The position numbers and the translations under genes were made by a program. The notes beneath the pieces were generated by a model that made no database searches, was not told where the DNA came from, and saw only the letters and a program-made list of their open reading frames with translations. From positions 27,575,501 through 27,639,500 of the forward strand of contig NW_027488367.1 in NCBI RefSeq assembly GCF_051014445.1: a stretch of DNA of 64,000 bases, in the 5' to 3' direction. How positions within the stretch are numbered: position 1 is the stretch's first letter; each line of letters begins with the position of its first letter. This DNA comes from Colletes latitarsis. Taxonomy: Eukaryota; Arthropoda; Insecta; Hymenoptera; Colletidae. Positions 39,081-52,980 of the stretch are shown one piece after another.

Positions 39081-39300
39081 ATTAAACCTGGTTTCGATCA
39101 ATATTTCAGAGGATAACGCAAATTAGGTCTGGGATAGGTCTGGGATTCGCCCTAATCAGGCTCATACTTTCACGTTTTTCACGTACTTGTTGAACTGATC
39201 CTGGGTCTTTTCAGGTTTGGATCACGTAGTAATGTGGTACCACACTGAAACAGTCGATTTAACCTGGTTTCGATCAATATTTTAGAGGATAACGCAAGTT

Positions 39301-40565
39301 AGATCTGGGATAGGTCTGGGATTTGACCTCATCAGACTCATACTTTCGCACCCTTCACATACTCGTTGAGCAGATCCTGGGTTTTTTCTGGTTTGGATCA
39401 CGTAGTAGTGTGGTACCACACTGAAACAGTGCATTAAACCTGGTTGCGATCAATATTTTTGAGGATAACGCATGTTAGGTCTGGGTTGGGTATAGGATTT
39501 GCCCTCATCAGGCTCATTCTTTCGCATATTTCTCAAACTTGATGGCTAGATCCTGGGCTTTTTCTGGATTGCATCACGTAGCAATGTGGTACCACACTGA
39601 AACATTCAATTAAACCTGGTCTTGATAAATATTTTAGAGGATAACGCATGTTAGGACTGGGTTAGGTCTGGGATTTGCTCTCATCAGGCTCATTATTTCG
39701 CATATTTCTCATACTTGATGGCTAGATCCTGGGCTTTTTCTGGATCGCATCACGTAGTAATGAAGTACAATACTGAAACAGTCAATTAAACCAGGTTTCC
39801 ATCAATATTTTAGAGGATAACGCATGTTAGGTCTAGGTTAGGTCTGGGATTTTCACTCATCAGACTCATACTTTCGCATTCTTCACATACTTGTTGGACG
39901 GATCCTGGGTTTTTTCTGGTTTGGATCACGTAGTAATGTGGTACCACACTGAAACAGTCGACTAAACCTGGTTTCGATCAATATTTTAGAGGATAACACA
40001 AGTTAGGTCTGGGATAGGTCTGAGATTTGACCTCATCAGACTCATACTTTCGCACCCTTCACATACTCGTTGAGCAGATCCTGGGTTTTTTCTGGTTTGG
40101 ATCACGTAGTAGTGTGGTACCACACTGAAACAGTGCATTAAACCTGGTTGCGATCAATATTTTTGAGGATAACGCATGTTAGGTCTGGGTTGGGTATAGG
40201 ATTTGCCCTCATCAGGCTCATTCTTTCGCATATTTCTCAAACTTGATGGCTAGATCCTGGGCTTTTTCTGGATTGCATCACGTAGCAATGTGGTACCACA
40301 CTGAAACATTCAATTAAACCTGGTCTTGATAAATATTTTAGAGGATAACGCATGTTAGGACTGGGTTAGGCCTGGGATTTGCTCTCATCAGGCTCATTAT
40401 TTCGCATATTTCTCATACTTGATGGCTAGATCCTGGGCTTTTTCTGGATCGCATCACGTAGTAATGAAGTACAATACTGAAACAGTCAATTAAACCAGGT
40501 TTCCATCAATATTTTAGAGGATAACGCATGTTAGGTCTAGGTTAGGTCTGGGATTTGCTCTCATC
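39301..40565 (+). repeat. Four-monomer (704-bp) duplication nested in HOR-C
   Basis: The string actcgttgagcagatcc occurs at 39361 and 40065. The following monomers (gtagtagtg, 'gggttgggtatagg', 'gtagcaatgtgg', 'gttaggactgggttagg') repeat at 704 bp. The same pair is visible in copy 2 (45.35 and 46.06 kb). In copy 3 the second half is replaced near 52.02 kb. Confidence 0.8.
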
Positions 40566-41094
40566 AGGCTCATTATTTCGCATATTTCTCATACTCCATG
40601 GCTAGATCCTGGGCTGATTCTGGATTGTATCACGTAGTAATGTGGGACCACACTGAAACAATCAATTAAACCTAGTCTTGATAAATATTTTAGAGGATAA
40701 CGCAAGTTAGGTCTGTGTTAGGTCTAGGATTTGCCCTCATCCGACTCATACTTTCGCATTCTTCACATACTTGTTGAACAGATCCTGGGTTTTTCCTGGT
40801 TTGGATCACGTAGTAGTGTGGTACCACACTGAAACAGTGCATTAAACCTGGTTGCGATCAATATTTTTGAGGATAACGCATGTTAGGTCTGGGTTAGGTC
40901 TAGGATTTGCCCTCATCAGGCTCATACTTTCGCATATTGCTCATACTTCATGGCTAGATCCTGGGCTGATTCTGGATTGTATCACGTAGTAATGTGGGAC
41001 CACACTGAAACAATCAATTAAACCTAGTCTTGATAAATATTTTAGAGGATAACGCATGTTAGGACTGGGTTAGGTCTGGGATTTGCTCTCATCA

Positions 41095-44000
41095 GGCTCA
41101 TTATTTCGCATATTTCTCATACTTGGTGGCTAGATCCTGGGCTTTTTCTGGATCGCATCACGTGGTATTGAAGTACAACACTGAAACAGTCAATTAAACC
41201 TGGTTTCCATCAATATCTTAGAGGACAACGCAAGTTAGGTCTGGGATAGGTCTGGGATTTGCCCTCATCAGGCTCATACTTTCGCGTTTTTCACATACTT
41301 GTTGAACAGATCCTGGGTTTTTTCTGGTGTGGATCACGTAGTAGTGTGGTACCACACTGAAACAGTCCATTAAACCTGGTTTGGATCAATATTTTAGAGG
41401 ATAACGCATGTTAGGTCTAGGTTAGGTCTGGGATTTTCACTCATCAGACTCATATTTTCGCATTCTTCACATACTTGTTGAACGGATCCTGGGTTTTTTC
41501 TGGTTTGGATCACGTAGTAATGTGGTACCACACTGAAACAGTCGACTAAACCTGGTTTCGATCAATATTTTAGAGGATAACGCAAGTTAGGACTGGGATA
41601 GGTCTGGGATTTGCCCTCATCAGGCTCATACTTTCGCGTTTTTCACATACTTGTTGAACAGATCCTGGGTTTTTTCTGGTTTGGGTCACGTAGTAATGTG
41701 GTACCACACTGAAACATTCAATTAAACCTAGTCTTGATAAATATTTTAGAGGATAACGCATGTTAGGTCTGGGTTAGGTCTAGGATTTGCCCTCATCATG
41801 CTCATACTTTCGCGATATTTCTCATACTTCATGGCTAGATGCTGGGCTATTTCTGGGGTGGATCACATAGTAAAGTGGTACCACACTGAAACATTCAATG
41901 AAACCTGGTCTGGATAAATATTTTAGAGGATAACGCATGTTAGGTCTGGGTTAGGTCTGGGATTTTCACTCATCAGACTCATACTTTCACATTCTTCACA
42001 TACTTGTTGAACAGATCCTGGGATATTTTCTGGTTTGGCTCACATAGTATTGTGGTACCACTCTGGGACTGTCGATTAAACCAGGTTTCGATCAATATCT
42101 TAGAGAATAATTCATGTTAGGTCTAGGTTAGGTCTGGGATTTACTCCCATCAGGCTCATTCTTTCGCATACTACTCATACTTGATGGCTAGATCCTGGGC
42201 TTTTTCTGGATTGGATCACGTAGTAATGTGGGACCACACTGAAACAATCAATTAAACCTGGTCTTGATAAATATTTTAGAGGATAGCGCATGTTAGGTCT
42301 GGGATAGGTCTGGGATTTGCCCTAATCAGACTCATACTTTCGCACACTTCGCATACTCGTTGAACTGATCCTGGGTTATTTTCTGGTTTGGATCACATAG
42401 TAATGTGGTACCACACTGAAACAGTCGACTAAACCTGGTTTCGATCAATATTTTTGAGGATAACGCATGTTAGGTCTGGGTTAGGTCTGGGATTTGCTCT
42501 CATCAGGCTCATTCTTTCGCATGTTTCTCATACTTGATGGCTAGATCCCGGGCTTTTTCTGGATCGCATCACGTAGTAATGAAGTACAACACTGAAACAG
42601 TCAATTAAACCAGGTTTCCATCAATATTTTAGAGGATAACGCATGTTAGGTCTAGGTTAGGTCTGGGATTTTCACTCATCAGACTCATACTTTCGCATAT
42701 TTCTCATACTTCATGGCTGGATCCTGGGCTGTTTCAGGATTGTATCCCGTAGTAATGTGGGACCACACTGAATCAATCAATTAAACCTGGTCTTGATAAA
42801 TATTTTAGTGGATAGCGCATGTTAGGTCTGGGATAGGTCTGCGATTTGCCCTAATCAGACTCATACTTTCGCACACTTCACATACTTGTTGAACGGATCC
42901 TGGGATTTTTCTGGTTTGGATCACGTAGTAATGTGGTACCACACTGAAACAGTCGACTAAACCTGGTTTCGATCAATATTTTAGAGGATAATTCATGTTA
43001 GGTCTAGGTTAGGTCTGGGATTTACTCCCATCAGGCTCATTCTTTCGCATATTACTCACACTTGATGGCTAGATCCTGGGCTTTTTCTGGATTGGATCAC
43101 GTAGTAATGTGGTACCACACCGAAACATTCAATTAAACCTGGTCTTGATAAATATTTTAGAGGATAACGCATGTTAGGTTTGAGTTAGGTCTAGGATTTG
43201 CCCTCATCAGGCTCATACTTTCGCATATTTCTCATACTTCATGGCTAGATCCTGGGCTGTTTCTGGATTGTATTACGTAGTAATGTGGTACCACGCTGAA
43301 ACAGTCAATTAAACCTGGTTTCGATCAATATTTTAGAGGATAACGCAAGTTAGGACTGGGATAGGTCTGGGATTTGCCCTCATCAGGCTCATACTTTCGC
43401 GTTCTTCACATACTTGTTGAACGGATCCTGGGTTTTTTCTGGTTTGGATCACGTAGTAATGTGGTACCACACTGAAACAGTCGACTAAACCTGGTTTCGA
43501 TCAATATTTTAGAGGATAACGCAAGTTAGGACTGGGATAGGTCTGGGATTTGCCCTGATCATGCTCATACTTTCGCGATATTTCTCATACTTCATGGCTA
43601 GATGCTGGGCTATTTCTGGATTGGATCACATAGTAAAGTGGTACCACACTGAAACATTCAACGAAACCTGGTCTGGATAAATATTTTAGAGGATAACGCA
43701 TGTTAGGTCTGGGTTAGGTCTGGGATTTTCACTCATCAGACTCATACTTTCTCATTCTTCACATAGTTGTTGAACAGATCCTGGGATATTTTCTGGTTTG
43801 GATCACATAGTATTGCGGTACCACTCTGGGACTATCGATTAAACCAGGTTTCGATCAATATCTTAGAGAATAATTCATGTTTGGTCTAGGATAGGTCTGG
43901 GATTTACTCTCATCAGGCTCATTCTTTCGCATATTACTCATACTTGATGGCTAGATCCTGGGCTTTTTCTGGATTGGATCACGTAGTAATGTGGGACCAC

Positions 44001-47000
44001 ACTGAAACAATCAATTAAACCTGGTCTTGATAAATATTTTAGAGGATAGCGCATGTTAGGTCTGGGATAGGTCTGGGATTTGCCCTAATCAGACTCATAC
44101 TTTCGCACACTTCGCATACTCGTTGAACTGATCCTGGGTTATTTTCTGGTTTGGATCACATAGTAATGTGGTACCACACTGAAACAGTCGATTAAACCAG
44201 GTTTCGATCAATATTTTTGAGGATAACGCATGTTAGGTCTGGCATAGGTCTGGGATTTGCACTCATCAGGCTCATTCTTTCGCACCCTACACATACTCGT
44301 TGAACAGATCCTGGGTTATTTTCTGGTTTGGATCACATAGTAATGTGGTACCACACTGATACAGTCGATTAAACCAGGTTTCGATCAATATTTTAGAGGA
44401 TAACGCATGTTAGGTCTAGGTTAGGTCTGGGATTTTCACTCATCAGACTCATACTTTCGCATATTTCTCATACATCATGGCTGGATCCTGGGCTGTTTCA
44501 GGATTGTATCCCGTAGTAATGTGGGACCACACTGAATCAATCAATTAAACCTGGTCTTGATAAATATTTTAGTGGATAGCGCATGTTAGGTCTGGGATAG
44601 GTCTGCGATTTGCCCTAATCAGACTCATACTTTCGCACACTTCACATACTTGTTGAACGGATCCTGGGATTTTTCTGGTTTGGATCACGTAGTAATGTGG
44701 TACCACACTGAAACAGTCGACTAAACCTGGTTTCGATCAATATTTTAGAGGATAATTCATGTTAGGTCTAGGTTAGGTCTGGGATTTACTCCCATCAGGC
44801 TCATTCTTTCGCATATTACTCACACTTGATGGCTAGATCCTGGGCTTTTTCTGGATTGGATCACGTAGTAATGTGGTACCACACTGAAACATTCAATTAA
44901 ACCTGGTCTTGATAAATATTTTAGAGGATAACGCATGTTAGGTTTGAGTTAGGTCTAGGATTTGCCCTCATCAGGCTCATACTTTCGCATATTTCTCATA
45001 CTTCATGGCTAGATCCTGGGCTGTTTCTGGATTGTATTACGTAGTAATGTGGTACCACGCTGAAACAGTCAATTAAACCTGGTTTCGATCAATATTTCAG
45101 AGGATAACGCAAATTAGGTCTGGGATAGGTCTGGGATTCGCCCTAATCAGGCTCATACTTTCACGTTTTTCACGTACTTGTTGAACTGATCCTGGGTCTT
45201 TTCAGGTTTGGATCACGTAGTAATGTGGTACCACACTGAAACAGTCGATTAAACCTGGTTTCGATCAATATTTTAGAGGATAACGCAAGTTAGATCTGGG
45301 ATAGGTCTGGGATTTGACCTCATCAGACTCATACTTTCGCACCCTTCACATACTCGTTGAGCAGATCCTGGGTTTTTTCTGGTTTGGATCACGTAGTAGT
45401 GTGGTACCACACTGAAACAGTGCATTAAACCTGGTTGCGATCAATATTTTTGAGGATAACGCATGTTAGGTCTGGGTTGGGTATAGGATTTGCCCTCATC
45501 AGGCTCATTCTTTCGCATATTTCTCAAACTTGATGGCTAGATCCTGGGCTTTTTCTGGATTGCATCACGTAGCAATGTGGTACCACACTGAAACATTCAA
45601 TTAAACCTGGTCTTGATAAATATTTTAGAGGATAACGCATGTTAGGACTGGGTTAGGTCTGGGATTTGCTCTCATCAGGCTCATTATTTCGCATATTTCT
45701 CATACTTGATGGCTAGATCCTGGGCTTTTTCTGGATCGCATCACGTAGTAATGAAGTACAATACTGAAACAGTCAATTAAACCAGGTTTCCATCAATATT
45801 TTAGAGGATAACGCATGTTAGGTCTAGGTTAGGTCTGGGATTTTCACTCATCAGACTCATACTTTCGCATTCTTCACATACTTGTTGGACGGATCCTGGG
45901 TTTTTTCTGGTTTGGATCACGTAGTAATGTGGTACCACACTGAAACAGTCGACTAAACCTGGTTTCGATCAATATTTTAGAGGATAACACAAGTTAGGTC
46001 TGGGATAGGTCTGAGATTTGACCTCATCAGACTCATACTTTCGCACCCTTCACATACTCGTTGAGCAGATCCTGGGTTTTTTCTGGTTTGGATCACGTAG
46101 TAGTGTGGTACCACACTGAAACAGTGCATTAAACCTGGTTGCGATCAATATTTTTGAGGATAACGCATGTTAGGTCTGGGTTGGGTATAGGATTTGCCCT
46201 CATCAGGCTCATTCTTTCGCATATTTCTCAAACTTGATGGCTAGATCCTGGGCTTTTTCTGGATTGCATCACGTAGCAATGTGGTACCACACTGAAACAT
46301 TCAATTAAACCTGGTCTTGATAAATATTTTAGAGGATAACGCATGTTAGGACTGGGTTAGGCCTGGGATTTGCTCTCATCAGGCTCATTATTTCGCATAT
46401 TTCTCATACTTGATGGCTAGATCCTGGGCTTTTTCTGGATCGCATCACGTAGTAATGAAGTACAATACTGAAACAGTCAATTAAACCAGGTTTCCATCAA
46501 TATTTTAGAGGATAACGCATGTTAGGTCTAGGTTAGGTCTGGGATTTGCTCTCATCAGGCTCATTATTTCGCATATTTCTCATACTCCATGGCTAGATCC
46601 TGGGCTGATTCTGGATTGTATCACGTAGTAATGTGGGACCACACTGAAACAATCAATTAAACCTAGTCTTGATAAATATTTTAGAGGATAACGCAAGTTA
46701 GGTCTGTGTTAGGTCTAGGATTTGCCCTCATCCGACTCATACTTTCGCATTCTTCACATACTTGTTGAACAGATCCTGGGTTTTTCCTGGTTTGGATCAC
46801 GTAGTAGTGTGGTACCACACTGAAACAGTGCATTAAACCTGGTTGCGATCAATATTTTTGAGGATAACGCATGTTAGGTCTGGGTTAGGTCTAGGATTTG
46901 CCCTCATCAGGCTCATACTTTCGCATATTGCTCATACTTCATGGCTAGATCCTGGGCTGATTCTGGATTGTATCACGTAGTAATGTGGGACCACACTGAA

Positions 47001-47085
47001 ACAATCAATTAAACCTAGTCTTGATAAATATTTTAGAGGATAACGCATGTTAGGACTGGGTTAGGTCTGGGATTTGCTCTCATCA
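41095..47085 (+). repeat. HOR-C copy 2, 34 monomers (5,991 bp)
   Basis: This is the fullest copy. It matches copy 3 at a constant offset of 5,991 bp from about 41.1 to 46.03 kb, with markers such as 'cgtggtattg' (41161) and ctctgggact (42061 and 48052). The monomer at about 44.22-44.39 kb ('ctggcatagg', 'gcaccctacacatac', 'gatacagtcg') differs from the one in copy 1, which suggests a local conversion or replacement. Confidence 0.86.
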
Positions 47086-50000
47086 GGCTCATTATTTCGC
47101 ATATTTCTCATACTTGGTGGCTAGATCCTGGGCTTTTTCTGGATCGCATCACGTGGTATTGAAGTACAACACTGAAACAGTCAATTAAACCTGGTTTCCA
47201 TCAATATCTTAGAGGACAACGCAAGTTAGGTCTGGGATAGGTCTGGGATTTGCCCTCATCAGGCTCATACTTTCGCGTTTTTCACATACTTGTTGAACAG
47301 ATCCTGGGTTTTTTCTGGTGTGGATCACGTAGTAGTGTGGTACCACACTGAAACAGTCCATTAAACCTGGTTTGGATCAATATTTTAGAGGATAACGCAT
47401 GTTAGGTCTAGGTTAGGTCTGGGATTTTCACTCATCAGACTCATATTTTCGCATTCTTCACATACTTGTTGAACGGATCCTGGGTTTTTTCTGGTTTGGA
47501 TCACGTAGTAATGTGGTACCACACTGAAACAGTCGACTAAACCTGGTTTCGATCAATATTTTAGAGGATAACGCAAGTTAGGACTGGGATAGGTCTGGGA
47601 TTTGCCCTCATCAGGCTCATACTTTCGCGTTTTTCACATACTTGTTGAACAGATCCTGGGTTTTTTCTGGTTTGGGTCACGTAGTAATGTGGTACCACAC
47701 TGAAACATTCAATTAAACCTAGTCTTGATAAATATTTTAGAGGATAACGCATGTTAGGTCTGGGTTAGGTCTAGGATTTGCCCTCATCATGCTCATACTT
47801 TCGCGATATTTCTCATACTTCATGGCTAGATGCTGGGCTATTTCTGGGGTGGATCACATAGTAAAGTGGTACCACACTGAAACATTCAATGAAACCTGGT
47901 CTGGATAAATATTTTAGAGGATAACGCATGTTAGGTCTGGGTTAGGTCTGGGATTTTCACTCATCAGACTCATACTTTCACATTCTTCACATACTTGTTG
48001 AACAGATCCTGGGATATTTTCTGGTTTGGCTCACATAGTATTGTGGTACCACTCTGGGACTGTCGATTAAACCAGGTTTCGATCAATATCTTAGAGAATA
48101 ATTCATGTTAGGTCTAGGTTAGGTCTGGGATTTACTCCCATCAGGCTCATTCTTTCGCATACTACTCATACTTGATGGCTAGATCCTGGGCTTTTTCTGG
48201 ATTGGATCACGTAGTAATGTGGGACCACACTGAAACAATCAATTAAACCTGGTCTTGATAAATATTTTAGAGGATAGCGCATGTTAGGTCTGGGATAGGT
48301 CTGGGATTTGCCCTAATCAGACTCATACTTTCGCACACTTCGCATACTCGTTGAACTGATCCTGGGTTATTTTCTGGTTTGGATCACATAGTAATGTGGT
48401 ACCACACTGAAACAGTCGACTAAACCTGGTTTCGATCAATATTTTTGAGGATAACGCATGTTAGGTCTGGGTTAGGTCTGGGATTTGCTCTCATCAGGCT
48501 CATTCTTTCGCATGTTTCTCATACTTGATGGCTAGATCCCGGGCTTTTTCTGGATCGCATCACGTAGTAATGAAGTACAACACTGAAACAGTCAATTAAA
48601 CCAGGTTTCCATCAATATTTTAGAGGATAACGCATGTTAGGTCTAGGTTAGGTCTGGGATTTTCACTCATCAGACTCATACTTTCGCATATTTCTCATAC
48701 TTCATGGCTGGATCCTGGGCTGTTTCAGGATTGTATCCCGTAGTAATGTGGGACCACACTGAATCAATCAATTAAACCTGGTCTTGATAAATATTTTAGT
48801 GGATAGCGCATGTTAGGTCTGGGATAGGTCTGCGATTTGCCCTAATCAGACTCATACTTTCGCACACTTCACATACTTGTTGAACGGATCCTGGGATTTT
48901 TCTGGTTTGGATCACGTAGTAATGTGGTACCACACTGAAACAGTCGACTAAACCTGGTTTCGATCAATATTTTAGAGGATAATTCATGTTAGGTCTAGGT
49001 TAGGTCTGGGATTTACTCCCATCAGGCTCATTCTTTCGCATATTACTCACACTTGATGGCTAGATCCTGGGCTTTTTCTGGATTGGATCACGTAGTAATG
49101 TGGTACCACACCGAAACATTCAATTAAACCTGGTCTTGATAAATATTTTAGAGGATAACGCATGTTAGGTTTGAGTTAGGTCTAGGATTTGCCCTCATCA
49201 GGCTCATACTTTCGCATATTTCTCATACTTCATGGCTAGATCCTGGGCTGTTTCTGGATTGTATTACGTAGTAATGTGGTACCACGCTGAAACAGTCAAT
49301 TAAACCTGGTTTCGATCAATATTTTAGAGGATAACGCAAGTTAGGACTGGGATAGGTCTGGGATTTGCCCTCATCAGGCTCATACTTTCGCGTTCTTCAC
49401 ATACTTGTTGAACGGATCCTGGGTTTTTTCTGGTTTGGATCACGTAGTAATGTGGTACCACACTGAAACAGTCGACTAAACCTGGTTTCGATCAATATTT
49501 TAGAGGATAACGCAAGTTAGGACTGGGATAGGTCTGGGATTTGCCCTGATCATGCTCATACTTTCGCGATATTTCTCATACTTCATGGCTAGATGCTGGG
49601 CTATTTCTGGATTGGATCACATAGTAAAGTGGTACCACACTGAAACATTCAACGAAACCTGGTCTGGATAAATATTTTAGAGGATAACGCATGTTAGGTC
49701 TGGGTTAGGTCTGGGATTTTCACTCATCAGACTCATACTTTCTCATTCTTCACATAGTTGTTGAACAGATCCTGGGATATTTTCTGGTTTGGATCACATA
49801 GTATTGCGGTACCACTCTGGGACTATCGATTAAACCAGGTTTCGATCAATATCTTAGAGAATAATTCATGTTTGGTCTAGGATAGGTCTGGGATTTACTC
49901 TCATCAGGCTCATTCTTTCGCATATTACTCATACTTGATGGCTAGATCCTGGGCTTTTTCTGGATTGGATCACGTAGTAATGTGGGACCACACTGAAACA

Positions 50001-52685
50001 ATCAATTAAACCTGGTCTTGATAAATATTTTAGAGGATAGCGCATGTTAGGTCTGGGATAGGTCTGGGATTTGCCCTAATCAGACTCATACTTTCGCACA
50101 CTTCGCATACTCGTTGAACTGATCCTGGGTTATTTTCTGGTTTGGATCACATAGTAATGTGGTACCACACTGAAACAGTCGATTAAACCAGGTTTCGATC
50201 AATATTTTTGAGGATAACGCATGTTAGGTCTGGCATAGGTCTGGGATTTGCACTCATCAGGCTCATTCTTTCGCACCCTACACATACTCGTTGAACAGAT
50301 CCTGGGTTATTTTCTGGTTTGGATCACATAGTAATGTGGTACCACACTGATACAGTCGATTAAACCAGGTTTCGATCAATATTTTAGAGGATAACGCATG
50401 TTAGGTCTAGGTTAGGTCTGGGATTTTCACTCATCAGACTCATACTTTCGCATATTTCTCATACATCATGGCTGGATCCTGGGCTGTTTCAGGATTGTAT
50501 CCCGTAGTAATGTGGGACCACACTGAATCAATCAATTAAACCTGGTCTTGATAAATATTTTAGTGGATAGCGCATGTTAGGTCTGGGATAGGTCTGCGAT
50601 TTGCCCTAATCAGACTCATACTTTCGCACACTTCACATACTTGTTGAACGGATCCTGGGATTTTTCTGGTTTGGATCACGTAGTAATGTGGTACCACACT
50701 GAAACAGTCGACTAAACCTGGTTTCGATCAATATTTTAGAGGATAATTCATGTTAGGTCTAGGTTAGGTCTGGGATTTACTCCCATCAGGCTCATTCTTT
50801 CGCATATTACTCACACTTGATGGCTAGATCCTGGGCTTTTTCTGGATTGGATCACGTAGTAATGTGGTACCACACTGAAACATTCAATTAAACCTGGTCT
50901 TGATAAATATTTTAGAGGATAACGCATGTTAGGTTTGAGTTAGGTCTAGGATTTGCCCTCATCAGGCTCATACTTTCGCATATTTCTCATACTTCATGGC
51001 TAGATCCTGGGCTGTTTCTGGATTGTATTACGTAGTAATGTGGTACCACGCTGAAACAGTCAATTAAACCTGGTTTCGATCAATATTTCAGAGGATAACG
51101 CAAATTAGGTCTGGGATAGGTCTGGGATTCGCCCTAATCAGGCTCATACTTTCACGTTTTTCACGTACTTGTTGAACTGATCCTGGGTCTTTTCAGGTTT
51201 GGATCACGTAGTAATGTGGTACCACACTGAAACAGTCGATTAAACCTGGTTTCGATCAATATTTTAGAGGATAACGCAAGTTAGATCTGGGATAGGTCTG
51301 GGATTTGACCTCATCAGACTCATACTTTCGCACCCTTCACATACTCGTTGAGCAGATCCTGGGTTTTTTCTGGTTTGGATCACGTAGTAGTGTGGTACCA
51401 CACTGAAACAGTGCATTAAACCTGGTTGCGATCAATATTTTTGAGGATAACGCATGTTAGGTCTGGGTTGGGTATAGGATTTGCCCTCATCAGGCTCATT
51501 CTTTCGCATATTTCTCAAACTTGATGGCTAGATCCTGGGCTTTTTCTGGATTGCATCACGTAGCAATGTGGTACCACACTGAAACATTCAATTAAACCTG
51601 GTCTTGATAAATATTTTAGAGGATAACGCATGTTAGGACTGGGTTAGGTCTGGGATTTGCTCTCATCAGGCTCATTATTTCGCATATTTCTCATACTTGA
51701 TGGCTAGATCCTGGGCTTTTTCTGGATCGCATCACGTAGTAATGAAGTACAATACTGAAACAGTCAATTAAACCAGGTTTCCATCAATATTTTAGAGGAT
51801 AACGCATGTTAGGTCTAGGTTAGGTCTGGGATTTTCACTCATCAGACTCATACTTTCGCATTCCTCACATACTTGTTGGACGGATCCTGGGTTTTTTCTG
51901 GTTTGGATCACGTAGTAATGTGGTACCACACTGAAACAGTCGACTAAACCTGGTTTCGATCAATATTTTAGAGGATAACACAAGTTAGGTCTGGGATAGG
52001 TCTGAGATTTGACCTCATCTGACTCATACTTTCGCGTTTTTCACATACTTGTTGAACTCATCCTGGGTTATTTTCTGGTTTGGAACAGATAGTAATGTGG
52101 TAACACACTGAAACTGTCGATTAAACCAGGTTTCGATCAATATTTTTGAGGATAACGCATGTTAGGTCTGGGTTAGGTCTAGGATTTGCTCTCGTCAGGC
52201 TCATACTTTCGCATATTTCTCATACTCCATGGCTAGATCCTGGGCTGATTCTGGATTGTATCACGTAGTAATGTGGGACCACACTGAAACAATCAATTAA
52301 ACCTAGTCTTGATAAATATTTTAGAGGATAACGCAAGTTAGGTCTGTGTTAGGTCTAGGATTTGCCCTCATCCGACTCATACTTTCGCATTCTTCACATA
52401 CTTGTTGAACAGATCCTGGGTTTTTCCTGGTTTGGATCACGTAGTAGTGTGGTACCACACTGAAACAGTGCATTAAACCTGGTTGCGATCAATATTTTTG
52501 AGGATAACGCATGTTAGGTCTGGGTTAGGTCTAGGATTTGCCCTCATCAGGCTCATACTTTCGCATATTGCTCATACTTCATGGCTAGATCCTGGGCTGA
52601 TTCTGGATTGTATCACGTAGTAATGTGGGACCACACTGAAACAATCAATTAAACCTAGTCTTGATAAATATTTTAGAGGATAACG
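47086..52685 (+). repeat. HOR-C copy 3, about 32 monomers, end rearranged
   Basis: This copy is almost identical to copy 2 up to about 52,018; the one difference I spotted is 'cattcctcac' near 51.86 kb against 'cattcttcac'. Then one divergent monomer (52.02-52.19 kb: gttgaactcatcc, tggaacagatag, 'ggtaacacactg') stands in place of about three monomers of copy 2. From about 52.20 kb the match resumes at an offset of 5,640 bp and ends at about 52,685. Confidence 0.84.
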
Positions 52686-52980
52686 CAAGTTAGGTCTGGG
52701 ATAGGTCTAGGATTTGCCCTCATCAGGCTCATACTTTCGCATATTTCTCATACCTCATGGCTAGATCCTGGGCTGTTTCTGGATTGTATCACGTAGTAAT
52801 GTGGGACCACACTGAAACAATCAATTAAACCTGGTCTTGATAAATATTTTAGAGGATAACGCAAGTTAGATCTGGGATAGGTCTGGGATTTGACCTCATC
52901 AGACTGATACTTTCGCATTCTTCACATACTTGTTGAACGGATCCTGGGTTTTTTCTGGTTTGGATCACGTAGTAATGTGG
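52686..52980 (+). repeat. Transition monomers between HOR-C and subfamily II
   Basis: About 1.7 monomers that resemble mixed-zone monomers (tttctcatacctcatgg; 'gttagatctgggatagg') rather than HOR-C or the block to the right. The first subfamily II variants appear from about 52,980 (tatcacactg, 'gtcttggttagg', gatggccagattctggg). Confidence 0.65.

Larger units (their letters stand above)
35470..41094 (+). repeat. HOR-C copy 1, 32 monomers (about 5,625 bp)
   Basis: This copy matches copy 2 with two offset changes. It lacks two monomers that copy 2 has at about 41.70-42.05 kb, because here 'gtattgtggtaccactctg' follows directly at 36.07 kb. It also lacks one 11-bp unit at about 38.25 kb. The offset is about 5,625 before the first gap, 5,979 after it and 5,991 after the second. 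Several substitutions separate it from copy 2, for example cacgcag against cacgtag and catatttctc against catgtttctc, so it is older than the copy 2/3 split. Confidence 0.83.

Noticed and set aside
52686..52980. Transposon insertion at the subfamily boundary
   Set aside because: The sequence across the boundary is ordinary monomer DNA in register. No terminal repeats, target-site duplication or foreign sequence is visible.
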